Position numbers and translations under genes: made by a program. The notes under the pieces are model-generated. The model was given only the letters and a program-made list of their open reading frames with translations. It had not been told where the DNA came from and ran no database searches. Positions 1 through 8,010 of a DNA stretch of 16,893 nt are shown here, one piece after another; position 1 is the first letter of the stretch, and every line of letters begins with the position of its first letter. The DNA is from CAYGVT01 sp964353355 (GTDB lineage Archaea > Thermoplasmatota > DTKX01 > GCA-020343715): contig CAYGVT010000006.1 of the NCBI GenBank assembly GCA_964353355.1, positions 1 to 16,893 of the forward strand, in the 5' to 3' direction.

Positions 1-200
1 CATCCTGCCAGGGCCAATGGGGGCCGCCGGGGTGGGACAAGGGGGCGGCGAGGGGGGTGGGCGGAGGTGGGGGGACCGGCTCTTTGCACGGGGGGGGTGG
101 GGCGGAGGGGCGTGGCGCGGGGGGCGGTTGGGCGACGGCCAGACGTGGGGGATCTCCGGAAACCGTTCTGGAAAGTATGAAATAGGGCAGGGGACAATCG
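1..200 (+). repeat. G-rich repeat unit, copy 1 (head outside window)
   Basis: The window opens inside a repeat unit. From CATCCTGCCAGGGCC onward it matches the units at 5980, 8098 and 12981 almost base for base, including GGGGCCGCCGGGGTGGGACA, a long run of G clusters, and GGTTGGGCGACGGCCAG. It closes with GAAATAGGGC..GGGACAAT at 179-198, a tail shared with 10751-10770 and 13157-13176. The hairpin that starts complete units should lie about 70 bases before position 1. An open frame through the G clusters gives only a Gly/Arg-rich string and is not a gene. Confidence 0.85.
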
Positions 201-271
201 ACGCGCAGGTGTGTTGAAGAGGTTGTCGATGCCGATGGGGAATCTATTCTGGTGAAAGGTGGTTCTTCCAT

Positions 272-3200
272 ATGAGCAAGGCACGGAATGGGCCTTTTAT
301 CGCCCTCATCTTCGGGACCGTCATTGTCCTCGTGTTCTCAATGATGCCGACGATGTGCACAGAGGCGAAGAACGGCTCCTTTGGCGGGGGGGACGGGACA
401 CCGGCCAATCCCTATGTCATTGAGGACGTCTGGGACCTCCAGAACATGAGCGGCGACCTGAGCGCGCACTACGCCCTGGGGACGGACATCAACGCCTCGG
501 CGACCGCTTACTGGAACCTGGGCGCAGGTTTCTCACCGGTCGGGAAGCGCTTGAGCGTCTTCAATGGCAGCCTTGACGGCAGGAACCACACAATCACAGG
601 ACTGTTCATCAACCGGTCGTCCACCTATTATATTGGGCTGTTTGGGTCCTGTGGTCCGGGCTCAGTGCTGAAGGACCTGGGGCTCATCGATGTCAGCATA
701 ATCGGAGAGCAATATGTAGGCGGCCTCGCGGGATTCACCAGGGGTAAGGTGCTTGGTTCTTTCTCAACGGGGACCGTGACGGCAACCAGTTATGACGTCG
801 GGGGCCTCGTTGGATTAAATTCCAGGGGGCTCGTAGTCCTTTCCCACTCCTCGGCAATCGTAACCCAAAAGATGCAAATGGACCTAGGTGGCTTCGCGGG
901 CGGTCTTTTGGGAGGCGTCTACGAAGGCACGGTGTCCGACTCCTATGCCACGGGTAAAGTGACCGGCCGCTCGGACTACGTCGGCGGCCTCATTGGGAGG
1001 ACGGATCAGAATAGCACGGTGTCCAATTGCTACGCCACTGGGGATGTGATCGGACAGCGGTTCGATGTTGGCGGGCTTATCGGCCTTCACTACAGATCCA
1101 AGCTCACCGATTGCCATGCCACTGGGAGCGTGACTGGTGGCAGCGATGTGGGCGGGCTCGTGGGCAGTAACGTCATGAGCAATGTGTCCGATGCATATGC
1201 CAATGGGAACGTGTCCGGGGGCACTAACGTCGGCGGGCTTGTGGGAGACCTCGGGTTGGGCGTGCTGTCGGATACTTTTTCCACGGGGAACGTGACCGGA
1301 AGGTTCAGCGTCGGCGGGCTCGTGGGATGGGCCCACAATGGAAGCGTGGTGTCGAATTCCCACTACGACGTCGACCACGTGTCGATAAACGGAGGGCATC
1401 ATATCACGATAGGTGGCCTTTTCGACGCCCAGTACCAGGACTGGACCTCCAATGGCCGGTCCTTGGACATCTCCCATAATAGCACCACCCTCGTCCCTTC
1501 CGGTAACGCCTTCGGGATAGGCGATATCCAGGGACTGCGGGACCTCTTGGGTTTCGCAGATGTCGAGGGTTACAAGTTCCTCCTGACCTCGGACCTGAAC
1601 CTCTCTTCCGCCCCCGGCCTCTACGTCCCTTACCTTGCGGCGGATATTGACGGTGAGCGCCACACCGTCTCCGGCCTGTCCGTCGACCTCCCCTTCTCCT
1701 CCTGCCTGGGCCTGGTCGGATATGCTACGGGAGAGGTCCGGAACGTAACCGTCATCGAAGGCGAGGTGACCGGATACTATTACATCGGCGGGCTCGTGGG
1801 GTGCGGCGACGGGATGATGGTGTCCAACTCCTCCGCTGATGTTGACGTGGAGGGAGTACTGTACGTCGGTGGTCTCATCGGTCAGGGTTGGGCGTCGCGG
1901 TCTTTTGCCATGGGGAGCGTGAACGGGCTCGCCTTCGTCGGCGGGCTAATGGGCGCCTCGTACGGAGGCGAGGTCTCCGATTCCTACGCTTCGGGAAGGG
2001 TGAACGGGACCGGCTACATAGGCGGGCTCGTGGGGAGGAATGTCGGCACAATTTCGACGTCCTATTCTTCGGCGATGGTGACCGGGGAGGAGCATTCTGG
2101 CGGGCTTCTAGGGCTCAACGAGGGAACGGTGTCCGATTCATTCTGGGACACGGAGACCTCCAGCCAGGGCTCAAGCGAGGGCGGGACGGGCAAGGACACG
2201 ACTGAGATGATGGCCCGCGCCACCTTCGCCGGCGCAGGATGGGACTTCACAGGCACCTGGTGCATGATCGAGGGCGTCACATATCCGTTCCTCAGATGGC
2301 AGGACAGGCAACCCCCAAGGGCGGACGCCGGCGTCGACCAGGTCGCCGACGAGGGGGCCCTAGTGGCGCTCGACGGCAGCGGTAGCTTCGACGATACCGG
2401 GATCGCCAACTTCACCTGGACCTTTGTGGACGGGGAGCCCGTGATCCTCCATGGCGTCGGGCCCGAGCATCGGTTCGACCATCCTGGCATCTTCGTCGTC
2501 ACACTGAACGTGACCGACCCCATCGGCAACTGGGACACGGACGGGATGACAGTCAGGGTGAGCGATATAACGGCGCCCGAGGCCGATGCGGGACCGGACC
2601 AGGTCGTCGACGAGGGGACCTCGGTGACCTTCCACGGGGACGGGAGCACCGACAATGTCGGTGTCGCGGACTGGTGCTGGACCTTCGCCGATGGAGCCCC
2701 AATCATCCTCCACGGCGTCCAGCCGACGTATACGTTCGACAATCCCGGAGTTATTCTTATTATCCTGAACGTCACCGACGCCGCAGGCAACTGGGCGACC
2801 GATAACTTCACTGTCACCGTGAACGACATCACCCCGCCCCTGGCCAACGCGGGCACGGAACTGTCGGTCGACGCAGGAGCCCAGGCACTCTTCGACGGGA
2901 ACGGATGCTCAGACAGCGTAGGGGTAGTGAAATACACGTGGACTTGCGAGGACGGCGTCCCCGTCACCCTCAACGGTCCCACGCCCTCATACCGGTTCGA
3001 TCGTCCCGGAACGTTCGTCGTGACACTGAACATCACAGATGCTGCGGGCAACTGGGCCATTGACACCATGACCGTCATAGTGAAGGACGTGACCGCGCCC
3101 GTCGCCGACGCGGGCCCCGACCTGACCGTTGATGAGGGCATCCTGATGACCTTCGACGGTGGGGCTAGTAAGGATAACGTGGGGATATTGAACTATAGCT

Positions 3201-4231
3201 GGACGTTCGATAACGGCGGTCTGGTGACCCTCTTCAGCGCGGGCCCGAGCTATCAGTTCGCCAACCCTGGATTGTTCATCGTAACCCTGAACGTCACCGA
3301 TGCCGCGGGGAACTGGGGCATGGACACGATGACCGTCACCGTCAACGACGCCACCCCGCCCGTCGCGGAGGCTGGCCCCGACCAGACGGTTAACGAGGCT
3401 GACGAAATGGCCCTCGACGCGGGCAGCAGCACGGACAATGTCGGTATCGTGGCCTACAGGTGGACCTTCCGCGAGCCCGTCGGCATCATCCTAGAGGGAA
3501 TCTCACCGAAGGTCATCCTCAACGACCCTGGCGTCTACCATGTGACGCTCAACGTGACCGACGCGGCGGGCCTCTCCAGCGAGGATAGCATGACCCTGAC
3601 CGTCAACGATATCACACCACCCATGGCGGATGCAGGGCCGGACCTGACGGTCCCTGTCGGGAGCACCATCGCGCTCAACGGCTCTCTCTCCACTGACAAC
3701 GTGGGTCTCGCCAATCACACCTGGGCCCTCACCTACGACGGAGAGGCGCGCGCCCTGACGGGGTTGGTGGTCCCGTTCACCTTCGACGCGGCGGGCGTCT
3801 ACGAGGTCGTCCTGACCGTCGCCGACGAGGCCAGCAACCTCGACAACGACACGGTCGTCATCACGGTCGTGGACACGGGAAGGGTGACGGGCACCGTGCT
3901 GGACGGGGACGGTAAGCCCGTCAAGGATGCCACGGTGGTAGTCACCGCGTCGAATGGTAAGTTATACACGGCGATGACGGTGGCGAACGGCTCGTTCGCC
4001 CTGGACGTCTTCCACGGGGATTTCACATGGAGAATTTCGAAGGAAGGGTACAAGTCGATATCCGGGAGCTCCTCAGTGGCCCCGATGGAGGGGACGTGGC
4101 TGGACCTCTCGGACCACCCGTTGGTGAAGGAGGAGAATAAGAATCCCTTCTCGGTCATTTTCCTTGGACTCGCGGTCTTGCTTATCCTCATTGTCGTCTG
4201 GGCATTGTCAAGAAGAGGAAGCAGAGGATAG
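272..4231 (+). CDS. Large secreted surface protein with GLUG repeats, six PKD-like domains and a C-terminal membrane anchor
   Basis: A 1319-residue exported cell-surface protein, probably adhesive or structural; no catalytic motif is visible. Residues about 8-30 form a hydrophobic signal segment. Residues about 35-680 hold two runs of GLUG-type repeats (recurring VGGLVG and SYATG motifs), closed by the usual FWDTETS...GWDF block. Residues about 680-1200 are six PKD/Ig-like domains of about 87 residues, each opening with a variant of PPxADAGPD and a STDNVG motif and ending in VTLNVTDAAGNW. A carboxypeptidase-regulatory-like beta domain (about 1203-1282, GTVLDGDGKPVKDATV) follows, then one membrane helix (about 1294-1312) and a basic tail, so the bulk lies outside the cell. 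Start chosen at ATG 272 because AAGGTGG lies 9 bases upstream. It stands alone, with a repeat unit on each side. Confidence 0.93.
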   Translation: MSKARNGPFIALIFGTVIVLVFSMMPTMCTEAKNGSFGGGDGTPANPYVIEDVWDLQNMSGDLSAHYALGTDINASATAYWNLGAGFSPVGKRLSVFNGSLDGRNHTITGLFINRSSTYYIGLFGSCGPGSVLKDLGLIDVSIIGEQYVGGLAGFTRGKVLGSFSTGTVTATSYDVGGLVGLNSRGLVVLSHSSAIVTQKMQMDLGGFAGGLLGGVYEGTVSDSYATGKVTGRSDYVGGLIGRTDQNSTVSNCYATGDVIGQRFDVGGLIGLHYRSKLTDCHATGSVTGGSDVGGLVGSNVMSNVSDAYANGNVSGGTNVGGLVGDLGLGVLSDTFSTGNVTGRFSVGGLVGWAHNGSVVSNSHYDVDHVSINGGHHITIGGLFDAQYQDWTSNGRSLDISHNSTTLVPSGNAFGIGDIQGLRDLLGFADVEGYKFLLTSDLNLSSAPGLYVPYLAADIDGERHTVSGLSVDLPFSSCLGLVGYATGEVRNVTVIEGEVTGYYYIGGLVGCGDGMMVSNSSADVDVEGVLYVGGLIGQGWASRSFAMGSVNGLAFVGGLMGASYGGEVSDSYASGRVNGTGYIGGLVGRNVGTISTSYSSAMVTGEEHSGGLLGLNEGTVSDSFWDTETSSQGSSEGGTGKDTTEMMARATFAGAGWDFTGTWCMIEGVTYPFLRWQDRQPPRADAGVDQVADEGALVALDGSGSFDDTGIANFTWTFVDGEPVILHGVGPEHRFDHPGIFVVTLNVTDPIGNWDTDGMTVRVSDITAPEADAGPDQVVDEGTSVTFHGDGSTDNVGVADWCWTFADGAPIILHGVQPTYTFDNPGVILIILNVTDAAGNWATDNFTVTVNDITPPLANAGTELSVDAGAQALFDGNGCSDSVGVVKYTWTCEDGVPVTLNGPTPSYRFDRPGTFVVTLNITDAAGNWAIDTMTVIVKDVTAPVADAGPDLTVDEGILMTFDGGASKDNVGILNYSWTFDNGGLVTLFSAGPSYQFANPGLFIVTLNVTDAAGNWGMDTMTVTVNDATPPVAEAGPDQTVNEADEMALDAGSSTDNVGIVAYRWTFREPVGIILEGISPKVILNDPGVYHVTLNVTDAAGLSSEDSMTLTVNDITPPMADAGPDLTVPVGSTIALNGSLSTDNVGLANHTWALTYDGEARALTGLVVPFTFDAAGVYEVVLTVADEASNLDNDTVVITVVDTGRVTGTVLDGDGKPVKDATVVVTASNGKLYTAMTVANGSFALDVFHGDFTWRISKEGYKSISGSSSVAPMEGTWLDLSDHPLVKEENKNPFSVIFLGLAVLLILIVVWALSRRGSRG

Positions 4232-4289
4232 AGGCGGGATTGGGAAAGGATTAGAGGTCGGCCGCGGCAATCCCCGACGACGCTCGCGC

Positions 4290-4315
4290 GGTCGGCGCGC
4301 ACACGCGCGCCGACC
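4290..4315 (+). other. Unit hairpin, copy A
   Basis: Perfect inverted repeat GGTCGGCGCGC / GCGCGCCGACC around loop ACAC. Relative to the copy at 5910 the third pair from the base is T-A instead of C-G, so both arms changed together. It starts 59 bases after the surface-protein stop. No T-run follows, so a simple terminator role is not shown. Confidence 0.9.
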
Positions 4316-4351
4316 TTGCAGGGACAGAGGCACTCCCATTGGCTCCCCGGG

Positions 4352-4573
4352 TATGCTGGTGCGCGCCATTGTCTACCCGAACCCCCCGCCCCCGCCGCCT
4401 CGATGCCGAGGGGCCCTCGACGGCCCCCGCCACCTCGCCGCGAGCTCCGGACTCCTTAGGGGGCTCCGCGCCGGCCTGTCCCCCTGGGAGTTGGCCATGT
4501 GGCAGCTGCCGGGGGGAGGCGTTCGAGAGGGTGCGGCACTGGAGGGAGGCTCACAGGATGTCGGCCAGGCGCC
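4352..4573 (+). pseudogene. Relic of the C-terminal half of a zinc-ribbon family gene
   Basis: In frame, this stretch encodes pieces matching the C-terminal half of the intact protein at 14269-14679, including LRGLRAGLSP (intact: FRSLRVGLTP). After PGG the match jumps one frame to EAFERVRHWREAH (intact: FGCIRYPWRNP). The jump falls in a run of six Gs at 4511-4516, where five would keep the frame. There is no start codon of its own, because the unit head replaces the N-terminal half. The same lesion is present at 10523-10528. The homology is my reading of short motifs. Confidence 0.6.
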
Positions 4574-4630
4574 ATGTCCTGCGCCGCCTGCGGGGGGCCG
4601 GCCGGGGGGAGGAGGGTGGCGCGGGGCTTC
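4574..4630 (+). pseudogene. Relic of a zinc-ribbon gene N-terminus
   Basis: ATG at 4574 opens MSCAACGGPAGGRR, which keeps the first CxxC pair and the GGP turn seen at 10586 (MPRTFCGGPVGGRYC). The second CxxC is gone and the frame drifts into G-rich repeat sequence. It overlaps the end of the preceding relic, suggesting two tandem gene copies once stood here. Confidence 0.5.
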
Positions 4631-4689
4631 ATCGGGGGACCTGGTTCTCAGGGACAATGGCAGCCAGCGAGGGATAGAACCGAATTGTG

Positions 4690-4735
4690 CCCCTACATTT
4701 CACACCATTTCGCAATATTTTTATATTTGTAGGGG
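4690..4735 (+). promoter_or_regulatory. Fic gene promoter with TATA box between inverted half-sites
   Basis: TATA-like TTTTTATATTT (4718-4728) is centred about 25 bases before the GTG start at 4748, the archaeal spacing for a leaderless transcript. It lies between two perfect inverted 8-base half-sites, CCCCTACA (4690-4697) and TGTAGGGG (4728-4735); the second touches the 3' edge of the TATA box. A repressor bound to both would cover the promoter. The binding protein is unknown. Confidence 0.6.
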
Positions 4736-4747
4736 TATATCCGTTCC

Positions 4748-5635
4748 GTGGTCACTGTCAGCAGGCGCGTGGTGGACGGAAGGGCCTACTACTACCTCGA
4801 GCATAGCATCAGGCACGGCCGCCGGGTCGAGAAGCGGGAGCGCTACCTGGGGACGGCCGTTCCCAAGGACGTCGGGCGCATCAGGCGCGAGTTCATGGAC
4901 GGCATCTACAGGGAACTGTGGTTCGAGGACCTCGACAGGATGAGGGCCGGGTACGCCAGGCAGCGCAAGGTCCTGCCACCCTCCGCCAGGGAGAAGGCCA
5001 TGGAGGCCTTCGCCACGACCTACACCTACAACACGAACAGGATAGAGGGCTCACGGCTCACACTGAGGGAGACCGCCGAGCTGCTGGAGCGGGGCATCGC
5101 GCCAGGCTCGAGGCCCCTCGCAGACATAAAGGAGGCGGAAGCCCACAGGGATGCCTTCTACGAGATGGTCGGATACAGACGCGACCTCTCGATGCTGACC
5201 CTCCTCTTCTTCCACAGGCAGCTTTTCAGGGCGACGAAGAGCGACATCGCGGGCAAGCTGAGGGAGCACCAGGTGGGCATCACCGGGAGCAGGTTCCTTC
5301 CCCCCATGCCCGTGGAGGTATATCCACTACTCGTCGAGTTCTTCCGGTGGTACGCGAGGAGCAGGGGCAAGGTACACCCCGTGGAGCTCGCGGCGCTCGT
5401 GCATCTCAGGCTGGTCACGATACACCCGTTCACGGACGGGAACGGGAGGGTGAGCCGCCTGATGATGAACCACGTGCTCAACAGGCACGGGTTCCCGATG
5501 CTGGACATACCGTACGAGAGGCGCACCGGGTACTACCGGGCGTTGGAGCGCGCGCAACTGAGGGGGGATGACGCCATCTTCCTGCACTGGTTCTTCAAGA
5601 GATACCTGGCGGAGAACAGGCGATACCTCGATTGA
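4748..5635 (+). CDS. Fic domain protein (class II, N-terminal inhibitory helix)
   Basis: A 295-residue Fic/DOC family protein, expected to transfer AMP (or another nucleotide group) to a hydroxyl on a target protein; the target is unknown. The catalytic loop HPFTDGNGR is complete at residues 226-234, including H226. An inhibitory motif (S/T)xxxE(G/N) is present as TNRIEG at 96-101, ahead of the Fic core, which makes this a class II, self-inhibited form that needs no separate antitoxin. The first 40 residues (YYYLEHSIRHG, RYLG) resemble the N-terminal extension common in archaeal Fic proteins. Start GTG 4748 is preferred because the TATA box places transcription initiation at about that base and no good ribosome site precedes it. 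No partner gene is co-transcribed. Confidence 0.9.
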   Translation: MVTVSRRVVDGRAYYYLEHSIRHGRRVEKRERYLGTAVPKDVGRIRREFMDGIYRELWFEDLDRMRAGYARQRKVLPPSAREKAMEAFATTYTYNTNRIEGSRLTLRETAELLERGIAPGSRPLADIKEAEAHRDAFYEMVGYRRDLSMLTLLFFHRQLFRATKSDIAGKLREHQVGITGSRFLPPMPVEVYPLLVEFFRWYARSRGKVHPVELAALVHLRLVTIHPFTDGNGRVSRLMMNHVLNRHGFPMLDIPYERRTGYYRALERAQLRGDDAIFLHWFFKRYLAENRRYLD

Positions 5636-5724
5636 CGGGGACCATTCGTTTTCCCGGTGGATCATTCCCCGCCATCGGGATTAACCCTCCCTGGGACGGA
5701 GGGCCATCGCTTGTGCCACTGGAC

Positions 5725-5841
5725 CTAAAAACCCAGACGTCTCAGGACGAGCTCGCCGTCCTCGAATCGCCACTCTAGGACCTCGGCCTTGCCGATGCCC
5801 AGGGCCAGCGCGCGGGGAATGGAGACGGGGGGTAAACGGTG
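5725..5841 (-). pseudogene. AbrB/MazE-like antitoxin fragment
   Basis: On the minus strand, a frame ending in a stop at 5725-5727 reads VSIPRALALGIG, then KAEVLEWRFEDGELVLRR and LGF. This is the swapped-hairpin (SpoVT/AbrB) DNA-binding pattern of antitoxins: a TIPKxLA-type strand, then xGDxVEW..EDGxLxLRR. The normal N-terminal 10-15 residues are missing: upstream is a proline-rich stretch, then an in-frame stop (5874-5876) with no start codon between. I read it as a 5'-truncated relic lying antisense behind the Fic gene. It could be a remnant of a former cassette gene; a link with Fic is not shown. Confidence 0.5.
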
Positions 5842-5894
5842 GTGGGGCCCAGGACAAAGAGAGCACGGGGATGCCTAATAGAACGCCGTTCCTG

Positions 5895-6175
5895 ACGAGA
5901 CGCTGGCGCGGCCGGCGCGCACACGCGCGCCGGCCTTGCTGTGATACTGGCAGCCCCATGGACGCGCCATGAACGCCGTCGCGCATCCTGCCAGGGCCAA
6001 TGGGGGCCGCCGGGGTGGGACAAAGGGGCGGCGAGGGGGGTGGGCGAAGGGGGGGGGAGCGGGTCTATGCGCGGGGGGAGGGGCGAGGGGGGTGGGCGGA
6101 GGTGGGGGTCCCGGCTCTGTGTACAGGGGGTGGGGCGCGGGGGCGGCGTGGAGGGCGTTCGGGCGCAATCCTAAT
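5895..6175 (+). repeat. Hairpin repeat unit, copy 3 (short type)
   Basis: Starts with GACGCTGGCGCG and the hairpin, then CCCATGGACGCGCCATGA, CATCCTGCCAGGGCC and GGGGCCGCCGGGGTGGGACA, as in the copies at 8098 and 12981. The G-rich body is longer than in the other short units because GCGAGGGGGGTGGGCG occurs twice (about 6030 and 6087), an internal duplication of about 57 bases. The GGGACAAT tail is not recognisable. The 138 bases between this unit and the AlbA-type gene end (6179-6316) contain nothing I can support. Confidence 0.85.
5910..5935 (+). other. Unit hairpin, copy B
   Basis: Perfect 11-bp inverted repeat GGCCGGCGCGC / GCGCGCCGGCC with loop ACAC. This is the form with C-G at the third pair. 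It lies 274 bases after the Fic stop codon. Confidence 0.9.
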
Positions 6176-6316
6176 GCACGGGGGTAGTCTGGCGGTAGTA
6201 ATTTGGATAAAGTGTATTGATCCACAGACGCCTTCTGATGAGGTTGTTGGATATGGGCATGATGTGCCAGGGCATGCGTTTCTGGAAGAAATGTCGCATT
6301 TTGAAATGCCACACGG

Positions 6317-7774
6317 CTATTTTTCCATCAGCAGCCTTGCGCCTTGCTCGGTGGTCACGTACTTCTGATTCCTATGATGTGGCTTTTCGGGAATCGTATA
6401 TCTGATGAACCCATTGGAGAGCAGGAGCTCGAGCATCTTCGTCAGAGCCCCTGACCGCTTCCTATGACCAAGTGACTTCGTGATCTCGGAGGAACTGGAT
6501 GGTGTACGACACATCTCGACAATCATCATTCCAATCTTGCTGTTCAGGATTTGTGCCTTATCTTGTGCCTTATCTTGTGCCTCAGCTTGTGCCTCAACTT
6601 GTGCCTCAACGGGCTCAATCTCCTGAGCCGGCCCTCGTGCATCGTGCCTGTAGAACGTGAGCGTGAAGAATGACGTGAACTCGAACTTGGGCTTGCGCAA
6701 TCCTGCGGCCCTGACGGAGGACAGGATCCTTCCCACACCAGACCCGACGCGCTCTATCTCGCCCATCCGGTGGAACATCTCTGCGAGGAGCTCATTCCGC
6801 CGCACAGCCTTCCTGCCGAAGTCCTCGGGCTTGAGCCCTGGTGGAAGCCCCCCTGGATTGGATATCTCCACTCTATCCCTGTAGATTTCGATGGTCACGT
6901 ACGTACCTTCGAAGTAGTAATCACGGTGTACCACGGCATTCAGAATCGCTTCTCGGAGCGCTTCCTCTGGTATCTCGAGGATCTCCTTCCGCCTGAGCTC
7001 TTTGATCTCGTATCTCATTCGCAGGTTCTTGCGCAGGAATGCCATCCCTTCCTCGACGTTCTCGATGAGGTTACCCTCGAGGAGCTTGCGGTCGATGATG
7101 TCCACCTTGTCCCATCCGCTGAACATGATGCAATCAATCGGGCTGTGGGGGATAAATTTCGAAGGATTCTTTGCGAAGAGCAGCACACCCGCATCGTTAA
7201 GGACCAGCGTCCGCCTATCAAGCCTTCCAATTCCGAGGTTCAGGATCAGGTCGGCCCTGCTCCTGGGTGGTGAGAGGCCGGCTCGTTGAATGAAGGTCTT
7301 AAATGTCCCTGCATCGAGGTCCCTTGGGTACTTGAACTCGCGACATGGTCGTTGTTCGAACCTTAACCGACCTGTGTTCTGAAGCATCGCGGCGAGCTCA
7401 TCCCGTGTCATACTCTGGGTCATTGGCCCGACCCGGAGGTAGAACACCGAACCGAAGGAATGCGGTTTATCGTGGCTCTCCCTCACCTCGACGAGGAGGA
7501 GCGGCTTACCCTTCCGCTCGAAGTGTTCGATGACCACATCCGCTGGAGGATGGCATGTCCTCGCGATGTTCCTTGCCTTGGCCGCAACATCGCTTGGATC
7601 AGAAACACCCACGAGCCTGCCATCGGGTCGAATACCTATTATTAATGAACCCCCGGTCGAGTTCGCCATCCCGCAGATGGTCTTTCCAAGACCATCCGCG
7701 ATGGATTGCTTGCGCTCCAGGTACTGCCCCTCTGGCTGTGTGAGCATCCAGTCGAACCGTTCATCGATGTTCAT
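6317..7774 (-). CDS. AlbA/Schlafen-like and GHKL-ATPase domain regulator (RecG-related family)
   Basis: A 485-residue protein of the AlbA_2 family, often labelled ATP-dependent DNA helicase-related although it lacks helicase motifs. Residues about 13-130 form the AlbA_2/Schlafen-like domain (EGQYLERKQS, then MANSTGGSLIIGI). Residues about 265-375 resemble the GHKL-type HATPase_c_4 domain: EALREAILNAVVHRDY, EISNPGGLPPG, and RVGSGVGRI. A low-complexity linker at about 386-408 is built from EAQ/KAQ steps encoded by 12-base tandem repeats, a feature common in this family. The last 75 residues look like a winged helix (SSSSEITKSLGHRKRSGALT), implying DNA binding. It is the only minus-strand gene of the cassette-like region, alone between two repeat units. 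Family members are linked to transcription control or defence; the actual role is unknown. Confidence 0.88.
   Translation of the reverse strand: MNIDERFDWMLTQPEGQYLERKQSIADGLGKTICGMANSTGGSLIIGIRPDGRLVGVSDPSDVAAKARNIARTCHPPADVVIEHFERKGKPLLLVEVRESHDKPHSFGSVFYLRVGPMTQSMTRDELAAMLQNTGRLRFEQRPCREFKYPRDLDAGTFKTFIQRAGLSPPRSRADLILNLGIGRLDRRTLVLNDAGVLLFAKNPSKFIPHSPIDCIMFSGWDKVDIIDRKLLEGNLIENVEEGMAFLRKNLRMRYEIKELRRKEILEIPEEALREAILNAVVHRDYYFEGTYVTIEIYRDRVEISNPGGLPPGLKPEDFGRKAVRRNELLAEMFHRMGEIERVGSGVGRILSSVRAAGLRKPKFEFTSFFTLTFYRHDARGPAQEIEPVEAQVEAQAEAQDKAQDKAQILNSKIGMMIVEMCRTPSSSSEITKSLGHRKRSGALTKMLELLLSNGFIRYTIPEKPHHRNQKYVTTEQGARLLMEK
6550..6613 (-). repeat. 12-base tandem repeat inside the AlbA-type gene
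   Basis: On the plus strand the core CTTGTGCCT recurs at 12-base spacing five times, with the last three bases varying among TAT, CAG and CAA. In the protein it gives a highly charged EAQ/KAQ linker between the ATPase-like domain and the winged helix. The copy number should be prone to slippage without breaking the frame. Confidence 0.8.
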
Positions 7775-7809
7775 TGGTTTCCGTCCACGTACCTTGGGTC
7801 TGGAGATTT

Positions 7810-7830
7810 GACGTCTCAGCAGACAACGTC
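7810..7830. promoter_or_regulatory. Candidate operator upstream of the AlbA-type gene
   Basis: Imperfect palindrome GACGTCT...AGACAACGTC, 36 to 56 bases upstream of the ATG of the minus-strand gene. The AlbA-type protein carries a winged helix, so self-regulation is possible. No clear TATA box was seen next to it. Confidence 0.25.
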
Positions 7831-7837
7831 GTCGTAC

Positions 7838-7978
7838 CTATGTCAATGTTTTGATGCCGCCCGTGGTGATAGACCAAATGACCTCTCGTGTCGATTTAAT
7901 GATCGGTGGAAGTCCAATGGTCAAGAATGCTATGGAAATCTGTCCTGTCGTCCCCGCCGTCGTCATCGCTTCTCCCAT
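7838..7978 (-). CDS. Possible small protein (46 residues), unrecognised
   Basis: A short minus-strand frame with ATG at 7976-7978 encodes MGEAMTTAGTTGQISIAF, LTIGLPPIIKSTREVIW, then SITTGGIKTLT and a stop 63 bases before the AlbA-type gene start, same strand. The middle (ISIAFLTIGLPPII) is hydrophobic enough for a short membrane segment. The amino-acid pattern looks more protein-like than that of chance frames nearby, but there is no clear ribosome site and I recognise no family. It could be the tail of a decayed gene. The 619-base gap it lies in (7775-8393) otherwise holds a repeat unit and the AbiE promoter. Confidence 0.3.
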   Translation of the reverse strand: MGEAMTTAGTTGQISIAFLTIGLPPIIKSTREVIWSITTGGIKTLT

Positions 7979-8010
7979 AGAGCGAATCTCACATCCCCAG
8001 TCCCGCCCGG

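Larger units (their letters stand above)
4272..4660 (+). repeat. Hairpin repeat unit, copy 2 (long type with zinc-ribbon gene relics)
   Basis: This unit fills most of the 516-base gap between the surface-protein gene and the Fic gene. It starts with CGACGACGCTCGCGCG and the hairpin, continues with CCTTGCAGGGACAGAGGCAC and CCCATTGGC, then runs into decayed pieces of a zinc-ribbon gene, and ends at GGGACAAT (4651-4658). It is the same long type as 10269-10772; 55 bases (4499-4553) are identical to 10511-10565. No intact gene is supported here. Confidence 0.85.

Noticed and set aside
2062..3141. Long minus-strand open frame of 359 codons
   Set aside because: It is opposite the PKD repeats; its Ser/Thr/Pro/Val repeats mirror the PKD coding repeats.
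5685..5703. Inverted repeat CCCTCC-N7-GGAGGG after the Fic gene
   Set aside because: Only six pairs, no T-run and no second copy; a terminator or operator call is not supported.
6000..6368. Open frame running from the G-rich unit into the spacer before the AlbA-type gene end
   Set aside because: The first half is Gly/Arg repeat sequence and the last part overlaps the AlbA-type gene antisense. The middle stretch has no homology I recognise and no start signal of its own.
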